DNA of 64,000 nucleotides from Frigidibacter sp. GTDB taxonomy: Bacteria; Pseudomonadota; Alphaproteobacteria; Rhodobacterales; Rhodobacteraceae. The number at the start of each line of letters is the position of its first letter. The first letter of the stretch is position 1. Positions 24,239 to 33,839 of the stretch are shown in pieces. The notes beneath the pieces are model-generated. The model saw only the letters and a program-made list of their open reading frames with translations. It had not been told where the DNA came from and did not search any database. Where the stretch lies: NCBI RefSeq assembly GCF_030695035.1, contig NZ_JAUYTT010000010.1:1-64000 (forward strand), given 5' to 3'. A program made the position numbers and the translations under genes.

Positions 24239-26704
24239 ATGGCTTACAAGAGACAAGTTGACCGTCTGCCGATCATCCCCGCCGATGCGCAGGAATTCAA
24301 CGTAACCTGCCACTACTGCATCGTCGGTTGCGGCTACAAGGCCTACACATGGCCGATGAACAAGCAGGGCGGCACGGATCCCAGCCAGAACAAGTTCGGC
24401 GTGGACCTGAGCGAGCAGCAGTATATGGAAACCGAGGCGTGGTATGCGCCCTCCATGTACAACGCCGTGCGCCAGAACGGCAAAGACGTGCATCTGGTGG
24501 TCAAGCCCGATGCCAATTGCGTCGTGAATTCTGGCCTCGGGTCGGTGCGCGGCGCGCGGATGGCCGAGAACCGCCCCTCGAAGGTGACCGGCACCCAGCA
24601 GCAGCGCCTGCACGATCCGCTGGTCTGGCGCAACGGGGTGTGGCAGCCCACAAGCTGGGACGATGCGCTGGATCTGGTGGCGCGGGTCACCGCCCGCGTG
24701 GTCACCGACGGCTCCGAGGATGACCTTGTCGTGTCGGTCTTCGACCATGGCGGATCGGCGGGCGGGTATGAGAATACCTGGGCGACCGGCAAGCTGTATT
24801 TCGACAGCATGAAGGTCAAGAACATCCGCATCCACAACCGCCCCGCCTATAACTCCGAGGTGCATTCCTCGCGCGATATGGGCGTGGACGAGCTGAACAA
24901 CAGCTATGCGGACTATGAGGTGACGGACACCATCTTCGTCGTCGGCGCGAACCCGATGGAGTGCCAGACCAATCTTTACCTGAACCACATGGTTCCGGGG
25001 ATGCAGTCGGGGGCCAAGTTCATCATGGTGGACCCGCGGCGCACCGTGTCTGTCCATTCGGCCGAGCAATATGCCGGGGCCGAGAATGTGCTGCACCTTC
25101 CGATCAAGGAAGGCACCGACCTTGCGCTGCTGAACGCGATCATGACCGAGATCGTCGATCAAGGCTGGACCGATGCTGAGTTCATCGCCGCCTCGACCTT
25201 TCAGGACGGCCAGGCCGTCGCGCAGGACGAGGCGCATCCCGCCAGCCTTGGCAGCCTCGAGCATGCCATGCAGGCGATCCGCCTGTCGCTGGCCGAGGCG
25301 GAAAAGGTCTGCGGCATTCCGGCTGCCGATATCGCCAAGGCTGCCGAATGGATCGCCAAGCCGAAGGACGATGGCGCCCGCCGCAAATGCACGCTGGCCT
25401 ATGAGAAGGGCATCATCTGGGGCAATGACAATTACCGCGTGGTCGGGGCGATGGTGAACATCGCGCTGGCCACCGGCAATGTCGGCCGCGAGGGCACCGG
25501 GGTCTGTCGTCTGGGCGGACACCAGGAGGGCTATTTCCGCCCGGCCGATGGCCATGTCGGCCGCCCCGCGGAATATGTGGACCAGTTCCTGATCCGCGGC
25601 CTTGGCGGGGTTCACCACATCTGGGCCTGCGATCACCACAAGACCACGATCAACGCATCGGAGTTCAAACGCGTCCACAAGCGCCGGGCCGACATGGTCA
25701 AGGACGCGATCGACGCCGCTGCCGGTGGCACGCGCGAACAGCTTGTCGAGGCGATCGTCTCGGCGATCAGCGCGGGCGGGCTGTTCGTGGTGGACATGGA
25801 TATCATCCACAGCCAGATCGGCCAGAACGCCCATGTGATCTTGCCCGCCTGCGAGGCAAGCGAGATGAACCTCACCTCGATGAACGGCGAGCGGCGGTTG
25901 CGGCTGTCCGAGAAATACATGGATCCCTTCGGCAATTCCCGCCCCGACTGCCTGATCGCCGCCGGGCTTGCCCAGAACATGGAGCGCGTGCTGCGGAGCA
26001 TGGGCCAGGACGCCTATGCCGACCAGTTCAAGGGCTATGACTGGGAGACGGAAGAAGACGCCTTCATGGACGGCTACAACACCGCCAATCCCGAGGTGAC
26101 CTATGAGCGCCTGCGCGCCGCCGGCAATAACGGGGTGCAGGAACCTGTGACCGGCTACGCGAATGGCGCGCTGGTGGGGACCGAACGGCTCTATACCGAC
26201 GGGGTCTTCACCCGGCACGGGCGCGAGGATGGCAAGGCGCTGTTCTGCGCCTCTGGCTGGCGGGGCTGGCAGGCGCCGGGCAAGGCGCGCGAACAGGCGG
26301 CGCACAAATACTGGATCAACAACGTGCGCGCCAACATCTTCTGGCAGAACCAGTTCCTCGACCAGCGCAACGAGTTCGTGCAGGACCGCTTCCCCTATCC
26401 GTTCATCGAGATGAACCCCGATGACATGGTGGAGGAGGGCCTGAATCCCGGCGATCTGGTCGAGATCATCAACGACAATGGCGTGACGCAGGGCATGATC
26501 TATCCCACCGCCACCGCCAAGCGCCACCAGGTTGCCATGGTCTTCGGCTCGCCGGCCGGCAGCCAGGGCAACGTCATCAATGAGGGCGTGAACGAGCTGG
26601 TGCTGCCCAACTACAAGCATTGCTGGGGCGATATCCGCAAGGTCTCGAATGCAACGCGCGAGTCGGCGCGGGTCACCTTCAAGTCCAAGCAAGTGGTGCT
26701 CTGA
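24239..26704 (+). CDS. aioA: Arsenite oxidase large molybdopterin subunit
   Basis: An 821-residue DMSO-reductase-superfamily enzyme of normal AioA length. The [3Fe-4S] motif is C24-x2-C27-x3-C31 in NVTCHYCIVGCGYK. RLGGHQEGYFRP contains the Arg-x3-His pair of the arsenite funnel. SRDMGVDELNNSYADYE and GANPMECQTNLYLNHMVPG are typical. It oxidises arsenite to arsenate at a bis-MGD molybdenum centre in the periplasm. There is no own signal peptide, so it is carried by AioB. It is followed by a hairpin and moeA. Confidence 0.96.
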   Translation: MAYKRQVDRLPIIPADAQEFNVTCHYCIVGCGYKAYTWPMNKQGGTDPSQNKFGVDLSEQQYMETEAWYAPSMYNAVRQNGKDVHLVVKPDANCVVNSGLGSVRGARMAENRPSKVTGTQQQRLHDPLVWRNGVWQPTSWDDALDLVARVTARVVTDGSEDDLVVSVFDHGGSAGGYENTWATGKLYFDSMKVKNIRIHNRPAYNSEVHSSRDMGVDELNNSYADYEVTDTIFVVGANPMECQTNLYLNHMVPGMQSGAKFIMVDPRRTVSVHSAEQYAGAENVLHLPIKEGTDLALLNAIMTEIVDQGWTDAEFIAASTFQDGQAVAQDEAHPASLGSLEHAMQAIRLSLAEAEKVCGIPAADIAKAAEWIAKPKDDGARRKCTLAYEKGIIWGNDNYRVVGAMVNIALATGNVGREGTGVCRLGGHQEGYFRPADGHVGRPAEYVDQFLIRGLGGVHHIWACDHHKTTINASEFKRVHKRRADMVKDAIDAAAGGTREQLVEAIVSAISAGGLFVVDMDIIHSQIGQNAHVILPACEASEMNLTSMNGERRLRLSEKYMDPFGNSRPDCLIAAGLAQNMERVLRSMGQDAYADQFKGYDWETEEDAFMDGYNTANPEVTYERLRAAGNNGVQEPVTGYANGALVGTERLYTDGVFTRHGREDGKALFCASGWRGWQAPGKAREQAAHKYWINNVRANIFWQNQFLDQRNEFVQDRFPYPFIEMNPDDMVEEGLNPGDLVEIINDNGVTQGMIYPTATAKRHQVAMVFGSPAGSQGNVINEGVNELVLPNYKHCWGDIRKVSNATRESARVTFKSKQVVL

Positions 26705-26719
26705 CCAGCAGATGAAACT

Positions 26720-26743
26720 GGCCCTTCCCTCGGGGGGAGGGCC
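26720..26743 (+). terminator. Hairpin between aioA and moeA (attenuator-like)
   Basis: GGCCCTTCCC and GGGGAGGGCC form a 10-base stem (one G-U pair) around TCGG. It is followed by GCGTAATTT rather than a strong U run, so partial termination or mRNA stabilisation is more likely than full termination. Confidence 0.5.
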
Positions 26744-26762
26744 GCGTAATTTCAGGAGAGCC

Positions 26763-28019
26763 ATGATCCGTCCTCTCGACTGCTCCGCCGGCAAGACCGG
26801 GCCGACGTTGACGGTCGATGCGGCGCGGCTGCGCGCCATCGCCGTTGCGCGGCCGGTGGTGGAGGAGCAGCGGCTGGCCCTTGATGATGCGGTGGGGCGC
26901 GTGCTGTCCGGCGCGGTGTTTGCCGCCGCGGACCTGCCGCCCTTCGATAATTCGGCGATGGATGGTTATGCCCTGCGACGGGGCGATCTGGCGGGCGCGG
27001 GCCCGTGGACGCTGATTGCCACCGACAGGATCGCCGCGGGCGACGGCCGGGCCGCCGCCCTTGCCCAAGGTAGGGCCGCCCGCATCTTCACTGGCGCGCC
27101 GATCCCCGCGGGTGCGGATGCCGTGGTCATGCAAGAAGATGTCATTCCCGCAGGCGGCAGGATCACCCTCTCGCACCGCCCCGCGTCTGGCCAGAACATC
27201 CGCAGGCGGGGCGAGGATCTGGCAGCAGGCGCGCAGGCCCTGGCCGCCGGGGTGGTGCTGACCCCGCAACGCCTTGCGCTGCTGGCCGGCTGCGGGCTGT
27301 CCGCGGCTGTGGTGCGGCGGCGGGTGCGGGTGGCGATCCTGGCGACCGGCAATGAGCTGACGGAACCGGGACGCCCGCTGGCCCATGGCCAGATCTACAA
27401 CTCCAACCGCGTGCTGCTGCGCTCCACTCTGGCCCGTCTGCCCTGGGTGGAGCTGACCGATCTGGGCATCGTGCCCGATGACCGCGCGATCATCCGCGCC
27501 ACGATCCGGCGAGCTGCCGGCGCGCATGATGTGGTGATCTCGTCAGGCGGGGTGTCGGCCGGCGAGGAAGACCACATTCTCGACGCGCTCCGGCGTGAGG
27601 CGGCAGAGCTGGATGTGCTGAAGGTCGCCATCCGCCCCGGCAAACCACTGACCGTGGGGCGTCTTGGGCAGGCGCTCTATTTCGGCCTGCCCGGAAATCC
27701 CTATGCGGCAGCAATCACCTTTGCCCAGATCGCGCAGCCTGCGCTTCGCAGGGTCGCTGGGTTGACCGAAGAACCCGACACCTGGCTGCCTGGCGTTGCG
27801 GGATTCACCTATCTGCGCAAGACGGGGCGCCGCGAGTATCTTCCGGTCCGATGGGACAGGCGGGATGCGATGGGCCGCCCGGTTCTGGAGCGGCTTGGCC
27901 AAGGGGCGTCAGCCTCGCTTTCGCCGCTTGCGCTGGCCATGGGCATCGCCGTCATCCCGCCTGAACTGTCACAGGTGCTGCCGGGTGCACCGCTTCACGT
28001 TACTTGCCTGCTCGAGTGA
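26763..28019 (+). CDS. moeA: Molybdopterin molybdenumtransferase MoeA
   Basis: A 418-residue MoeA with PPFDNSAMDGYALR, FTGAPIPAGADAVVMQED, ILATGNELTEPG, ISSGGVSAGEEDHI and GLPGNPYAA, covering all conserved regions. It inserts molybdate into molybdopterin to make the Mo cofactor needed by AioA. moeA next to aioBA is common; the cytochrome c gene often found between them is absent. The ATG at 26763 is preceded by TCAGGAGAGCC. Confidence 0.93.
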   Translation: MIRPLDCSAGKTGPTLTVDAARLRAIAVARPVVEEQRLALDDAVGRVLSGAVFAAADLPPFDNSAMDGYALRRGDLAGAGPWTLIATDRIAAGDGRAAALAQGRAARIFTGAPIPAGADAVVMQEDVIPAGGRITLSHRPASGQNIRRRGEDLAAGAQALAAGVVLTPQRLALLAGCGLSAAVVRRRVRVAILATGNELTEPGRPLAHGQIYNSNRVLLRSTLARLPWVELTDLGIVPDDRAIIRATIRRAAGAHDVVISSGGVSAGEEDHILDALRREAAELDVLKVAIRPGKPLTVGRLGQALYFGLPGNPYAAAITFAQIAQPALRRVAGLTEEPDTWLPGVAGFTYLRKTGRREYLPVRWDRRDAMGRPVLERLGQGASASLSPLALAMGIAVIPPELSQVLPGAPLHVTCLLE

Positions 28020-28377
28020 CCGGGCGCTTCAGTCGGCCCAAGCGCGCCCCGGCCAGCTGAACACTATCAGGCCCGAGCCGACACCCGCCCTCGCTGGCGT
28101 CAGAGAATCAGCGCAGAATCGGAAACTTCCGCAGGGGATCCGTTGGCCACGGCCGGCCCGGGAAAACCTTGACAAGAAAGGCGACGGTTGTCGAATCGAG
28201 GGGCAAGGCCGCTTTGGCCCGGATACGGTGCCCTCATCCACAGCCATCACTCGCTTCATGATGGTTGTCATAAATTCGTTACAAAACATGCATCCATTCG
28301 TCACGGACACTGCCTAACCGTAAGCCCGTGGTTGGGCCGCGACCTTGTGGCCTAAATCCTAACCTTGGGAGCTTCTA
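28020..28377. other. Intergenic region upstream of pstS
   Basis: Nothing coding is recognised in these 358 bases. The region just after moeA holds an imperfect GC-rich inverted repeat (GGGCGCTT at about 28022 and AAGCGCGCCC at about 28040) that may end the aio transcript. The distal part contains the Pho-box array and the pstS promoter and leader, which ends in TTGGGAGCTTCTA before the start codon. Confidence 0.5.
28265..28304 (+). promoter_or_regulatory. Pho-box array upstream of pstS
   Basis: Four 7-base half-sites occur at exact 11-base spacing: TTGTCAT (28265), TCGTTAC (28276), CATGCAT (28287) and TCGTCAC (28298), with A/T-rich 4-base spacers. The pattern matches PhoB binding sites, which are direct repeats of CTGTCAT-like half-sites every 11 bases. 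It predicts phosphate-starvation induction of pst by the PhoB encoded at 33840. Confidence 0.8.
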
Positions 28378-29409
28378 ATGTCCTACATGAAATTCACCGT
28401 CTCGGCTCTGGCTATGGCCGCACTGTCGGCGACTGCCGCTTCTGCCCGTGACCAGGTCCAGATTTCTGGTTCCTCGACCGTGCTGCCCTACGCCACCATC
28501 GTCGCCGAAGCCTTCGGCGAAAACTTCGACTTCCCGACCCCGGTCGTGGAAGGTGGCGGCTCGGGTGCCGGCCGCAAGAAAATGTGTGAAGGCGTTGGCG
28601 AAAACACCGTCGACATCGCGAACTCGTCCTCGAAGATCACCAAGGGCGACTATGAGCTCTGCGTGTCGAACGGCGTGACCGAGATCATGGAAGTCCGCTT
28701 CGGCTATGACGGCATCGTGTTCGCTTCGGACATCAACGGCCCGGCCTTCGCGTTCACCCCGGCCGACATCCACAACGCCCTGGCTGCCAAGGTCCTCAAG
28801 GACGGCGCCCTGGTCGACAACACCGCCAAGACCTGGGCCGACGTGAACCCCGAGCTGCCGGCTCAGGACATCATGGTCTTCGTTCCGGGCACCAAGCACG
28901 GCACCCGTGAAGTGTTCGACGAGAAAGTCATCATCGCTGGTTGCGAAGAGAACGGCACCCTGGCCGCTCATGAAGCTGCTGGCGCTGAAGATGCCGAAGA
29001 TGCCTGCATGGCGCTGCGCACCGACGGCCTGTCGATCGACATCGATGGCGACTACACCGAGACCCTGGCTCGCGTTGACGCGAACAAGAACGGCGTCGGC
29101 GTCTTCGGTCTGTCGTTCTACCAGAACAACACCGACAAGCTGCAGGTCGCCACGATGAACGGTGTGGTTCCGACCACCGAAGCCATCGCTGCTGCTGAAT
29201 ACCCGGTCTCGCGTCCGCTCTACTTCTACGTGAAGAAAGCCCATATCGGCGTGATCCCCGGCCTGAAAGAATACGTCTCGTTCTTCCTGTCGGACGACAT
29301 GGCTGGCCCGGACGGCCCGCTGGCCGCCTACGGCCTGGTTTCCGACCCGGAGCTGGCCGAGACTCAGGCGCTGATCGAAGCCGAAACCCCGATGGAAGCG
29401 ATCCAGTAA
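28378..29409 (+). CDS. pstS: PstS phosphate-binding protein
   Basis: A 343-residue exported protein with a signal peptide (cleavage near ASARDQ). Phosphate-fold motifs include ISGSSTVLPYA, EGGGSGAGRKKMCEG, IANSSSKI and PGTKHGTREVF. It delivers phosphate to PstCAB. Codon use is notably biased (for example TTC, GGC, AAG, CTG almost throughout), consistent with high expression. ATG 28378 is used; ATG 28387 is possible. A hairpin after the gene separates it from pstC. Confidence 0.94.
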   Translation: MSYMKFTVSALAMAALSATAASARDQVQISGSSTVLPYATIVAEAFGENFDFPTPVVEGGGSGAGRKKMCEGVGENTVDIANSSSKITKGDYELCVSNGVTEIMEVRFGYDGIVFASDINGPAFAFTPADIHNALAAKVLKDGALVDNTAKTWADVNPELPAQDIMVFVPGTKHGTREVFDEKVIIAGCEENGTLAAHEAAGAEDAEDACMALRTDGLSIDIDGDYTETLARVDANKNGVGVFGLSFYQNNTDKLQVATMNGVVPTTEAIAAAEYPVSRPLYFYVKKAHIGVIPGLKEYVSFFLSDDMAGPDGPLAAYGLVSDPELAETQALIEAETPMEAIQ

Positions 29410-29423
29410 TCTTTGGATCAACG

Positions 29424-29445
29424 GAGGGCGCCATAAGGCGCCCTC
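29424..29445 (+). terminator. Hairpin between pstS and pstC
   Basis: GAGGGCGCC-ATAA-GGCGCCCTC is a perfect 9-base stem, 15 bases after pstS. It lacks a U run, so it likely acts as a partial terminator or 3'-end stabiliser giving more pstS than pstCAB message. Confidence 0.65.
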
Positions 29446-29473
29446 TTCACCTCTTGTGAGAACCGGATTTCCC

Positions 29474-30934
29474 ATGAGCGTCGGCATACTGACCCTGATC
29501 GTCCTTGCCCTGGCCGTTGTCGGCTTTTTCGTCGGTCGCAGCCGCGCCATGAGCAGCGTTGGCGGTGATGCAAGGAAACTGCATTCTCTGCCGGGCTATT
29601 ATGGCCAGACAGTCTCGCTCTTCACCGCGGTGCCCGCCTTCGCGCTGATGGCCCTCTGGCTGTTCGTTCAGCCGATGGTGATCGATGCGCGCATCGTCGG
29701 CCAGCTTGGCCCGCAGATCGCGGAAGATGCCACGGCGTCGAAGCTCGCGATGGAAGATGTCTCGCGCATCGCCAGCGGCCTTGATGCGCTGCAGGCCGCG
29801 CGCGGCATGACCAACGAAGAGATGCGCGACATGCGCGCCGACTTCTCCGACATCCGCGGCCGGCTGGCCGAGGTCGGGGTTGCGCTTGGGTCCGAGGTGA
29901 ACCCGCAGATCTTCGAGATGGCCAAGGACTACCGCATCATGCAGGCGCGAGGCGCGATGATGATGTCGGTGCTTGTGCTGGCGGCTGCGGCTGCAGGGTT
30001 CGTGGTCGCGCTTCGCCGCATCCACGGCGAGTTCCGCGCGCGCAACGTGTCGGAAACCTTCGTGCGCTGGCTGCTGATCGCCTCGGCCGGGGTGGCCATC
30101 CTGACGACCATCGGCATCGTGATGTCGCTGATGTCGGAAACCATCCGCTTCTTCGGCATGTATCCGATTGCCGACTTCTTCCTTGGCTTCACCTGGAACC
30201 CGCAATTCCGCGGTGGATCCGATCTTGGCCTGATCCCGCTGCTGTGGGGCACGCTCTATATCAGCTTCGTGTCGATGGTGGTGGCTGTGCCGATTGGCAT
30301 CTTCGCGGCGATCTATACCGCGGAATACGCCCCGCCCAAGGTCCGCGCGGTGGTGAAGCCCGTGATCGAGCTGATCGCCGGCATCCCGACCGTGGTGTTC
30401 GGCCTCTTTGCCCTTGTGACCGTTGGCCCATTCCTGCGCGATTACATCGCCATGCCGCTTGGCCTTGGCAACTCTGGTTCCTCGGTGATGACCGCGGGCC
30501 TGGTGATCGGGGTGCTGAACATCCCGTTCATCTCGTCGCTGACCGATGACATCATCAACGCGGTGCCGCAATCGATGCGTGACGGGTCCTACGGGCTTGG
30601 CGCGACCAAGTCGGAAACCATCCGCAAGGTGGTTCTGCCCGCAGCGCTGCCTGGCATCGTCGGTGCCATCCTGCTCGCCGCCAGCCGCGCCATCGGCGAA
30701 ACGATGATCGTGACGATGGGCGCGGGCGCCGCGGCCAAGCTTGGCCTGAACCCCTTCGAGGCGATGACCACGATCACCGTGAAGATCGTCAGCCAGCTGA
30801 CCGGCGACATCGCCTTCGATGCGCCTGAAACGCTGGTCGCCTTCGCACTCGGCATGACACTCTTCGTGATCACGCTGTGCCTCAATATCTTCGCGCTCTG
30901 GATCGTGCGCAAATACCGGGAGCAGTACGAATGA
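29474..30934 (+). CDS. pstC: PstC phosphate permease
   Basis: A 486-residue permease, long for PstC because of an N-terminal extension: two helices plus a roughly 120-residue segment with a heptad-like, acidic character, as is common in alphaproteobacteria. The ABC permease core lies in the second half (WGTLYISFVSMVVAVPIGIFAA; EAA loop SYGLGATKSETIRKVVLPAALPG). ATG 29474 is chosen; an in-frame GTG at 29456 is an alternative. The stop overlaps the pstA start (ATGA). Confidence 0.92.
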   Translation: MSVGILTLIVLALAVVGFFVGRSRAMSSVGGDARKLHSLPGYYGQTVSLFTAVPAFALMALWLFVQPMVIDARIVGQLGPQIAEDATASKLAMEDVSRIASGLDALQAARGMTNEEMRDMRADFSDIRGRLAEVGVALGSEVNPQIFEMAKDYRIMQARGAMMMSVLVLAAAAAGFVVALRRIHGEFRARNVSETFVRWLLIASAGVAILTTIGIVMSLMSETIRFFGMYPIADFFLGFTWNPQFRGGSDLGLIPLLWGTLYISFVSMVVAVPIGIFAAIYTAEYAPPKVRAVVKPVIELIAGIPTVVFGLFALVTVGPFLRDYIAMPLGLGNSGSSVMTAGLVIGVLNIPFISSLTDDIINAVPQSMRDGSYGLGATKSETIRKVVLPAALPGIVGAILLAASRAIGETMIVTMGAGAAAKLGLNPFEAMTTITVKIVSQLTGDIAFDAPETLVAFALGMTLFVITLCLNIFALWIVRKYREQYE

Positions 30935-32292
30935 CCGATATCAGCCCGACCTCTGCGGACGCGCCGAAGCCCAAGGCCCATGGCTCGCTGCTGGAAGCGA
31001 CGCCGCTGATGAAGCGCCGCAATGCTGCCGAAAAGCGGTTCCACGCTTATGGCATCGCTGCCATCGTGGTGGCGCTGCTGACGCTGACCGTGATGCTGTT
31101 CACCATCATCCGCGACGGCCATTCCGCCTTCTACCAGGCGACGATGACCTTCCCGGTCACCATCGATGCTGCCGTGGTCGACAAGACCGGCTCGGGCGAC
31201 GTGGCCGAGATGTCCAAGGTCACCACCATCGGCTACGCCCGCATTCTCGGCGAGTCGCTGGTCAAGTATCTGGCCGATGAGGGCCTTGTGGTCGAAGGCA
31301 TGACCGACAAGGAAATCACCGACATGATTTCCAAGGACGCACCGGCCCGTCTGCGCGACCGCGTTCTGGCCGATCCGTCGCTGGTGGGGCAGACCGTGAC
31401 GGTCGATGCCTTCACGGGTGGCCGCGTCGATGGTTACTTCAAGGGCCGCGTTACCCGCGAGATCGCCGAGCGCGACTCCAACGTGACGGTGACCCAGCTC
31501 GACATGGCCGACCTGATGGAAGAGGCGGGGGTCCTGCGCTCGAAGTTCAACTGGAGCTTCATCACCGCGCCGGACGCCTCGGACCTGCGCCCCGAGGCCG
31601 CCGGCCTTGGCGTCGCGCTGCTTGGCACGCTGTACATGATGCTGCTGACCTTCATCTTCACGCTGCCGATCGGTGTGGCCGCCTCGATCTATCTTGAGGA
31701 GTTCGCGCCGAAGAACCGGCTGACCGACCTGATCGAGGTGAATATCTCGAACCTCGCGGCCGTGCCGTCCATCGTCTACGGTATCCTGGGCCTCGCGATC
31801 TTCATCAACTTTGCCGGGCTTCCCTCTTCTGCCCCGCTGGTCGGTGCGCTGGTGCTGACGCTGATGACCTTGCCGACGATCATCATCGCCACCCGCGCCG
31901 CGATCCGCGCCGTGCCGCCTTCGATCCGCGATGCGGCACTGGGGGTCGGCGCGTCGAAGATGCAGACGGTTGTCCACCATGTGCTGCCGCTGGCGGCACC
32001 CGGCATCCTGACCGGCACCATCCTCGGCCTTGCCTCGGCTGCCGGGGAAACCGGGCCGCTGCTGCTGATCGGGATGGTTGCCTTCGTGACCAACTACCCC
32101 GCCAGCCCGCTTGATGGCGGCTTCCTCGACCCGGCCAGCGCGCTTCCGGTGCAGGTCTACTCCTGGGCCTCGCGCTCGGACCCGGCGTTCATCGAACGCT
32201 CTTCGGGGGCGATCATCGTGCTGCTGATCTTCCTATTTTTCATGAACGCGCTTGCCATCGTGCTGCGCCGCCGCTTTGAACGCCGCTGGTAA
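30931..32292 (+). CDS. pstA: PstA phosphate permease
   Basis: A 453-residue permease. After an N-terminal cytoplasmic tail and one helix comes a long insert (about residues 55-220), then the ABC permease core with LLGTLYMMLLTFIFTLPIGV and the EAA loop ALGVGASKMQTVVHHVLPLAAPG. It pairs with PstC in the inner membrane. The long DUF3333-type N-terminal domain is usual in this family. Twelve bases precede pstB. Confidence 0.92.
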   Translation: MTDISPTSADAPKPKAHGSLLEATPLMKRRNAAEKRFHAYGIAAIVVALLTLTVMLFTIIRDGHSAFYQATMTFPVTIDAAVVDKTGSGDVAEMSKVTTIGYARILGESLVKYLADEGLVVEGMTDKEITDMISKDAPARLRDRVLADPSLVGQTVTVDAFTGGRVDGYFKGRVTREIAERDSNVTVTQLDMADLMEEAGVLRSKFNWSFITAPDASDLRPEAAGLGVALLGTLYMMLLTFIFTLPIGVAASIYLEEFAPKNRLTDLIEVNISNLAAVPSIVYGILGLAIFINFAGLPSSAPLVGALVLTLMTLPTIIIATRAAIRAVPPSIRDAALGVGASKMQTVVHHVLPLAAPGILTGTILGLASAAGETGPLLLIGMVAFVTNYPASPLDGGFLDPASALPVQVYSWASRSDPAFIERSSGAIIVLLIFLFFMNALAIVLRRRFERRW

Positions 32293-32304
32293 GGGGGCCC
32301 CGCC

Positions 32305-33102
32305 ATGAACGACATGCGAATCGTGGAGAGAGACGTGGATATCACCGAGAACAAGATCACGGCCCGTGGGGTTCAGGTGTATTACGGCACCAACCATGCG
32401 CTCAAAGACGTGGACGTCGATATCCTCGACAAGACCGTCACCGCCTTCATCGGCCCCTCGGGCTGCGGCAAGTCGACTTTCCTGCGCTGCCTGAACCGGA
32501 TGAACGACACGGTCGCCAGCGCACGGGTGGAGGGCAAGATCCTGCTGGAAGGCGAGGATATCTATGACCCGAAGGTCGATCCGGTGCAGCTGCGCGCCAA
32601 GGTCGGGATGGTGTTCCAGAAGCCGAACCCCTTCCCGAAGTCGATCTATGACAACGTGGCTTACGGCCCCAAGATCCACGGCCTGACCCGCAACAAGGCC
32701 GAGCTGGACGAGATCGTCGAAAAGTCGCTGCGCCGCGCCGCGATCTGGAACGAGGTCAAGGACCGGCTCGACGCGTCGGGCACCGGCCTGTCGGGCGGCC
32801 AGCAGCAGCGTCTGTGCATTGCACGCGCGGTTGCGACCAACCCCGAAGTTCTGCTGATGGACGAGCCCTGCTCGGCGCTCGACCCCATCGCCACGGCCCA
32901 GGTCGAGGAACTGATCGACGAGCTGCGCGCCGAGTATTCGGTGGTCATCGTCACGCACTCGATGCAGCAGGCCGCGCGCGTGAGCCAGAAGACCGCGTTC
33001 TTCCACCTTGGCCATCTGGTCGAGTATGGTGAGACCGGGCAGATCTTCACTAATCCGCAGGATCCGCGGACGGAAAGCTACATCACTGGCCGGATCGGGT
33101 GA
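32305..33102 (+). CDS. pstB: PstB phosphate import ATPase
   Basis: A 265-residue ABC ATPase with Walker [10 protein letters not shown], signature LSGGQQQRL, Walker [14 protein letters not shown] and switch histidine IVTHSMQQA. PstB-specific [10 protein letters not shown] and [10 protein letters not shown] are present. It powers PstCA and, with PhoU, takes part in signalling to the PhoR-PhoB system. No PhoR gene is in the window, so the cognate kinase lies elsewhere. Confidence 0.95.
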   Translation: MNDMRIVERDVDITENKITARGVQVYYGTNHALKDVDVDILDKTVTAFIGPSGCGKSTFLRCLNRMNDTVASARVEGKILLEGEDIYDPKVDPVQLRAKVGMVFQKPNPFPKSIYDNVAYGPKIHGLTRNKAELDEIVEKSLRRAAIWNEVKDRLDASGTGLSGGQQQRLCIARAVATNPEVLLMDEPCSALDPIATAQVEELIDELRAEYSVVIVTHSMQQAARVSQKTAFFHLGHLVEYGETGQIFTNPQDPRTESYITGRIG

Positions 33103-33106
33103 CATC

Positions 33107-33835
33107 ATGACCATGAGCAAAGAACCGCATATCGCCTCGGTCTTCGACCGGGATCTGGAAGCCATCCAGGCGATGATCATGAAGATGGGTGGGCTGGTCG
33201 AGGCCCAGATCCTCGACGCCGCCCTGGCGCTGGAAACCCGCGACGAAGAGCTGGCCGAGAAGGTCCGCAATACCGACGCGCTGGTCGACGAGATGGAAGA
33301 GCTGGTGAATGCCGAGGCCGCGCGCCTGCTGGCGCTGCGCTCGCCCACCGCGACCGACCTGCGCACCGTGCTGACCGTGATGAAGATCGCCGCCAGCCTG
33401 GAGCGGGTCGGCGATTACTGCAAGAACATGGCCAAGCGCAGCCATGTTCTGGCCCAGATGCCGGCCATCGCCGGTTCGGGCGGCGCGCTGCGGCGGATGG
33501 CCAAGGCCGTCGAAGTGATGCTCAAGGACTCGCTGGACAGCTACATCCAGCATGATCTGGAACTTGCCCATGACGTGCGTGCACGCGACCGGGACGTGGA
33601 CCAGATGTACAACGCGCTGTTCCGCGAATTCCTGACCTACATGATGGAAGATCCGCGCAATATCACGCCTTGCATGCATCTGCACTTCATCGCCAAGAAC
33701 ATCGAGCGTATGGGCGACCATGCGACCACCATCGCGGAACAGGTGATCTATCTGATCACCGGAACCGTGCCGGACGAGCCGCGTATCAAGGGCGAAAGCG
33801 TGATGCCGGCGGATCTGGGCGACGGCGAGGACTGA
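33107..33835 (+). CDS. phoU: PhoU phosphate-signalling regulator
   Basis: A 242-residue, all-helical protein with two PhoU repeats. Metal/acidic motifs are SLERVGDYCKNMAKR (about residue 105) and NIERMGDHATTIAEQ (about residue 208). PhoU connects Pst transport state to PhoR and keeps the regulon off when phosphate is plentiful. It follows pstB closely and is four bases before phoB. ATG 33107 is used; ATG 33113 is a near alternative. Confidence 0.94.
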   Translation: MTMSKEPHIASVFDRDLEAIQAMIMKMGGLVEAQILDAALALETRDEELAEKVRNTDALVDEMEELVNAEAARLLALRSPTATDLRTVLTVMKIAASLERVGDYCKNMAKRSHVLAQMPAIAGSGGALRRMAKAVEVMLKDSLDSYIQHDLELAHDVRARDRDVDQMYNALFREFLTYMMEDPRNITPCMHLHFIAKNIERMGDHATTIAEQVIYLITGTVPDEPRIKGESVMPADLGDGED

Positions 33836-33839
33836 AAAC

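Noticed and set aside
24236-26839. 867-codon open frame opposite aioA
   Set aside because: AioA on the other strand has all family motifs; the antisense product is H/V/A-rich with no recognisable domain.
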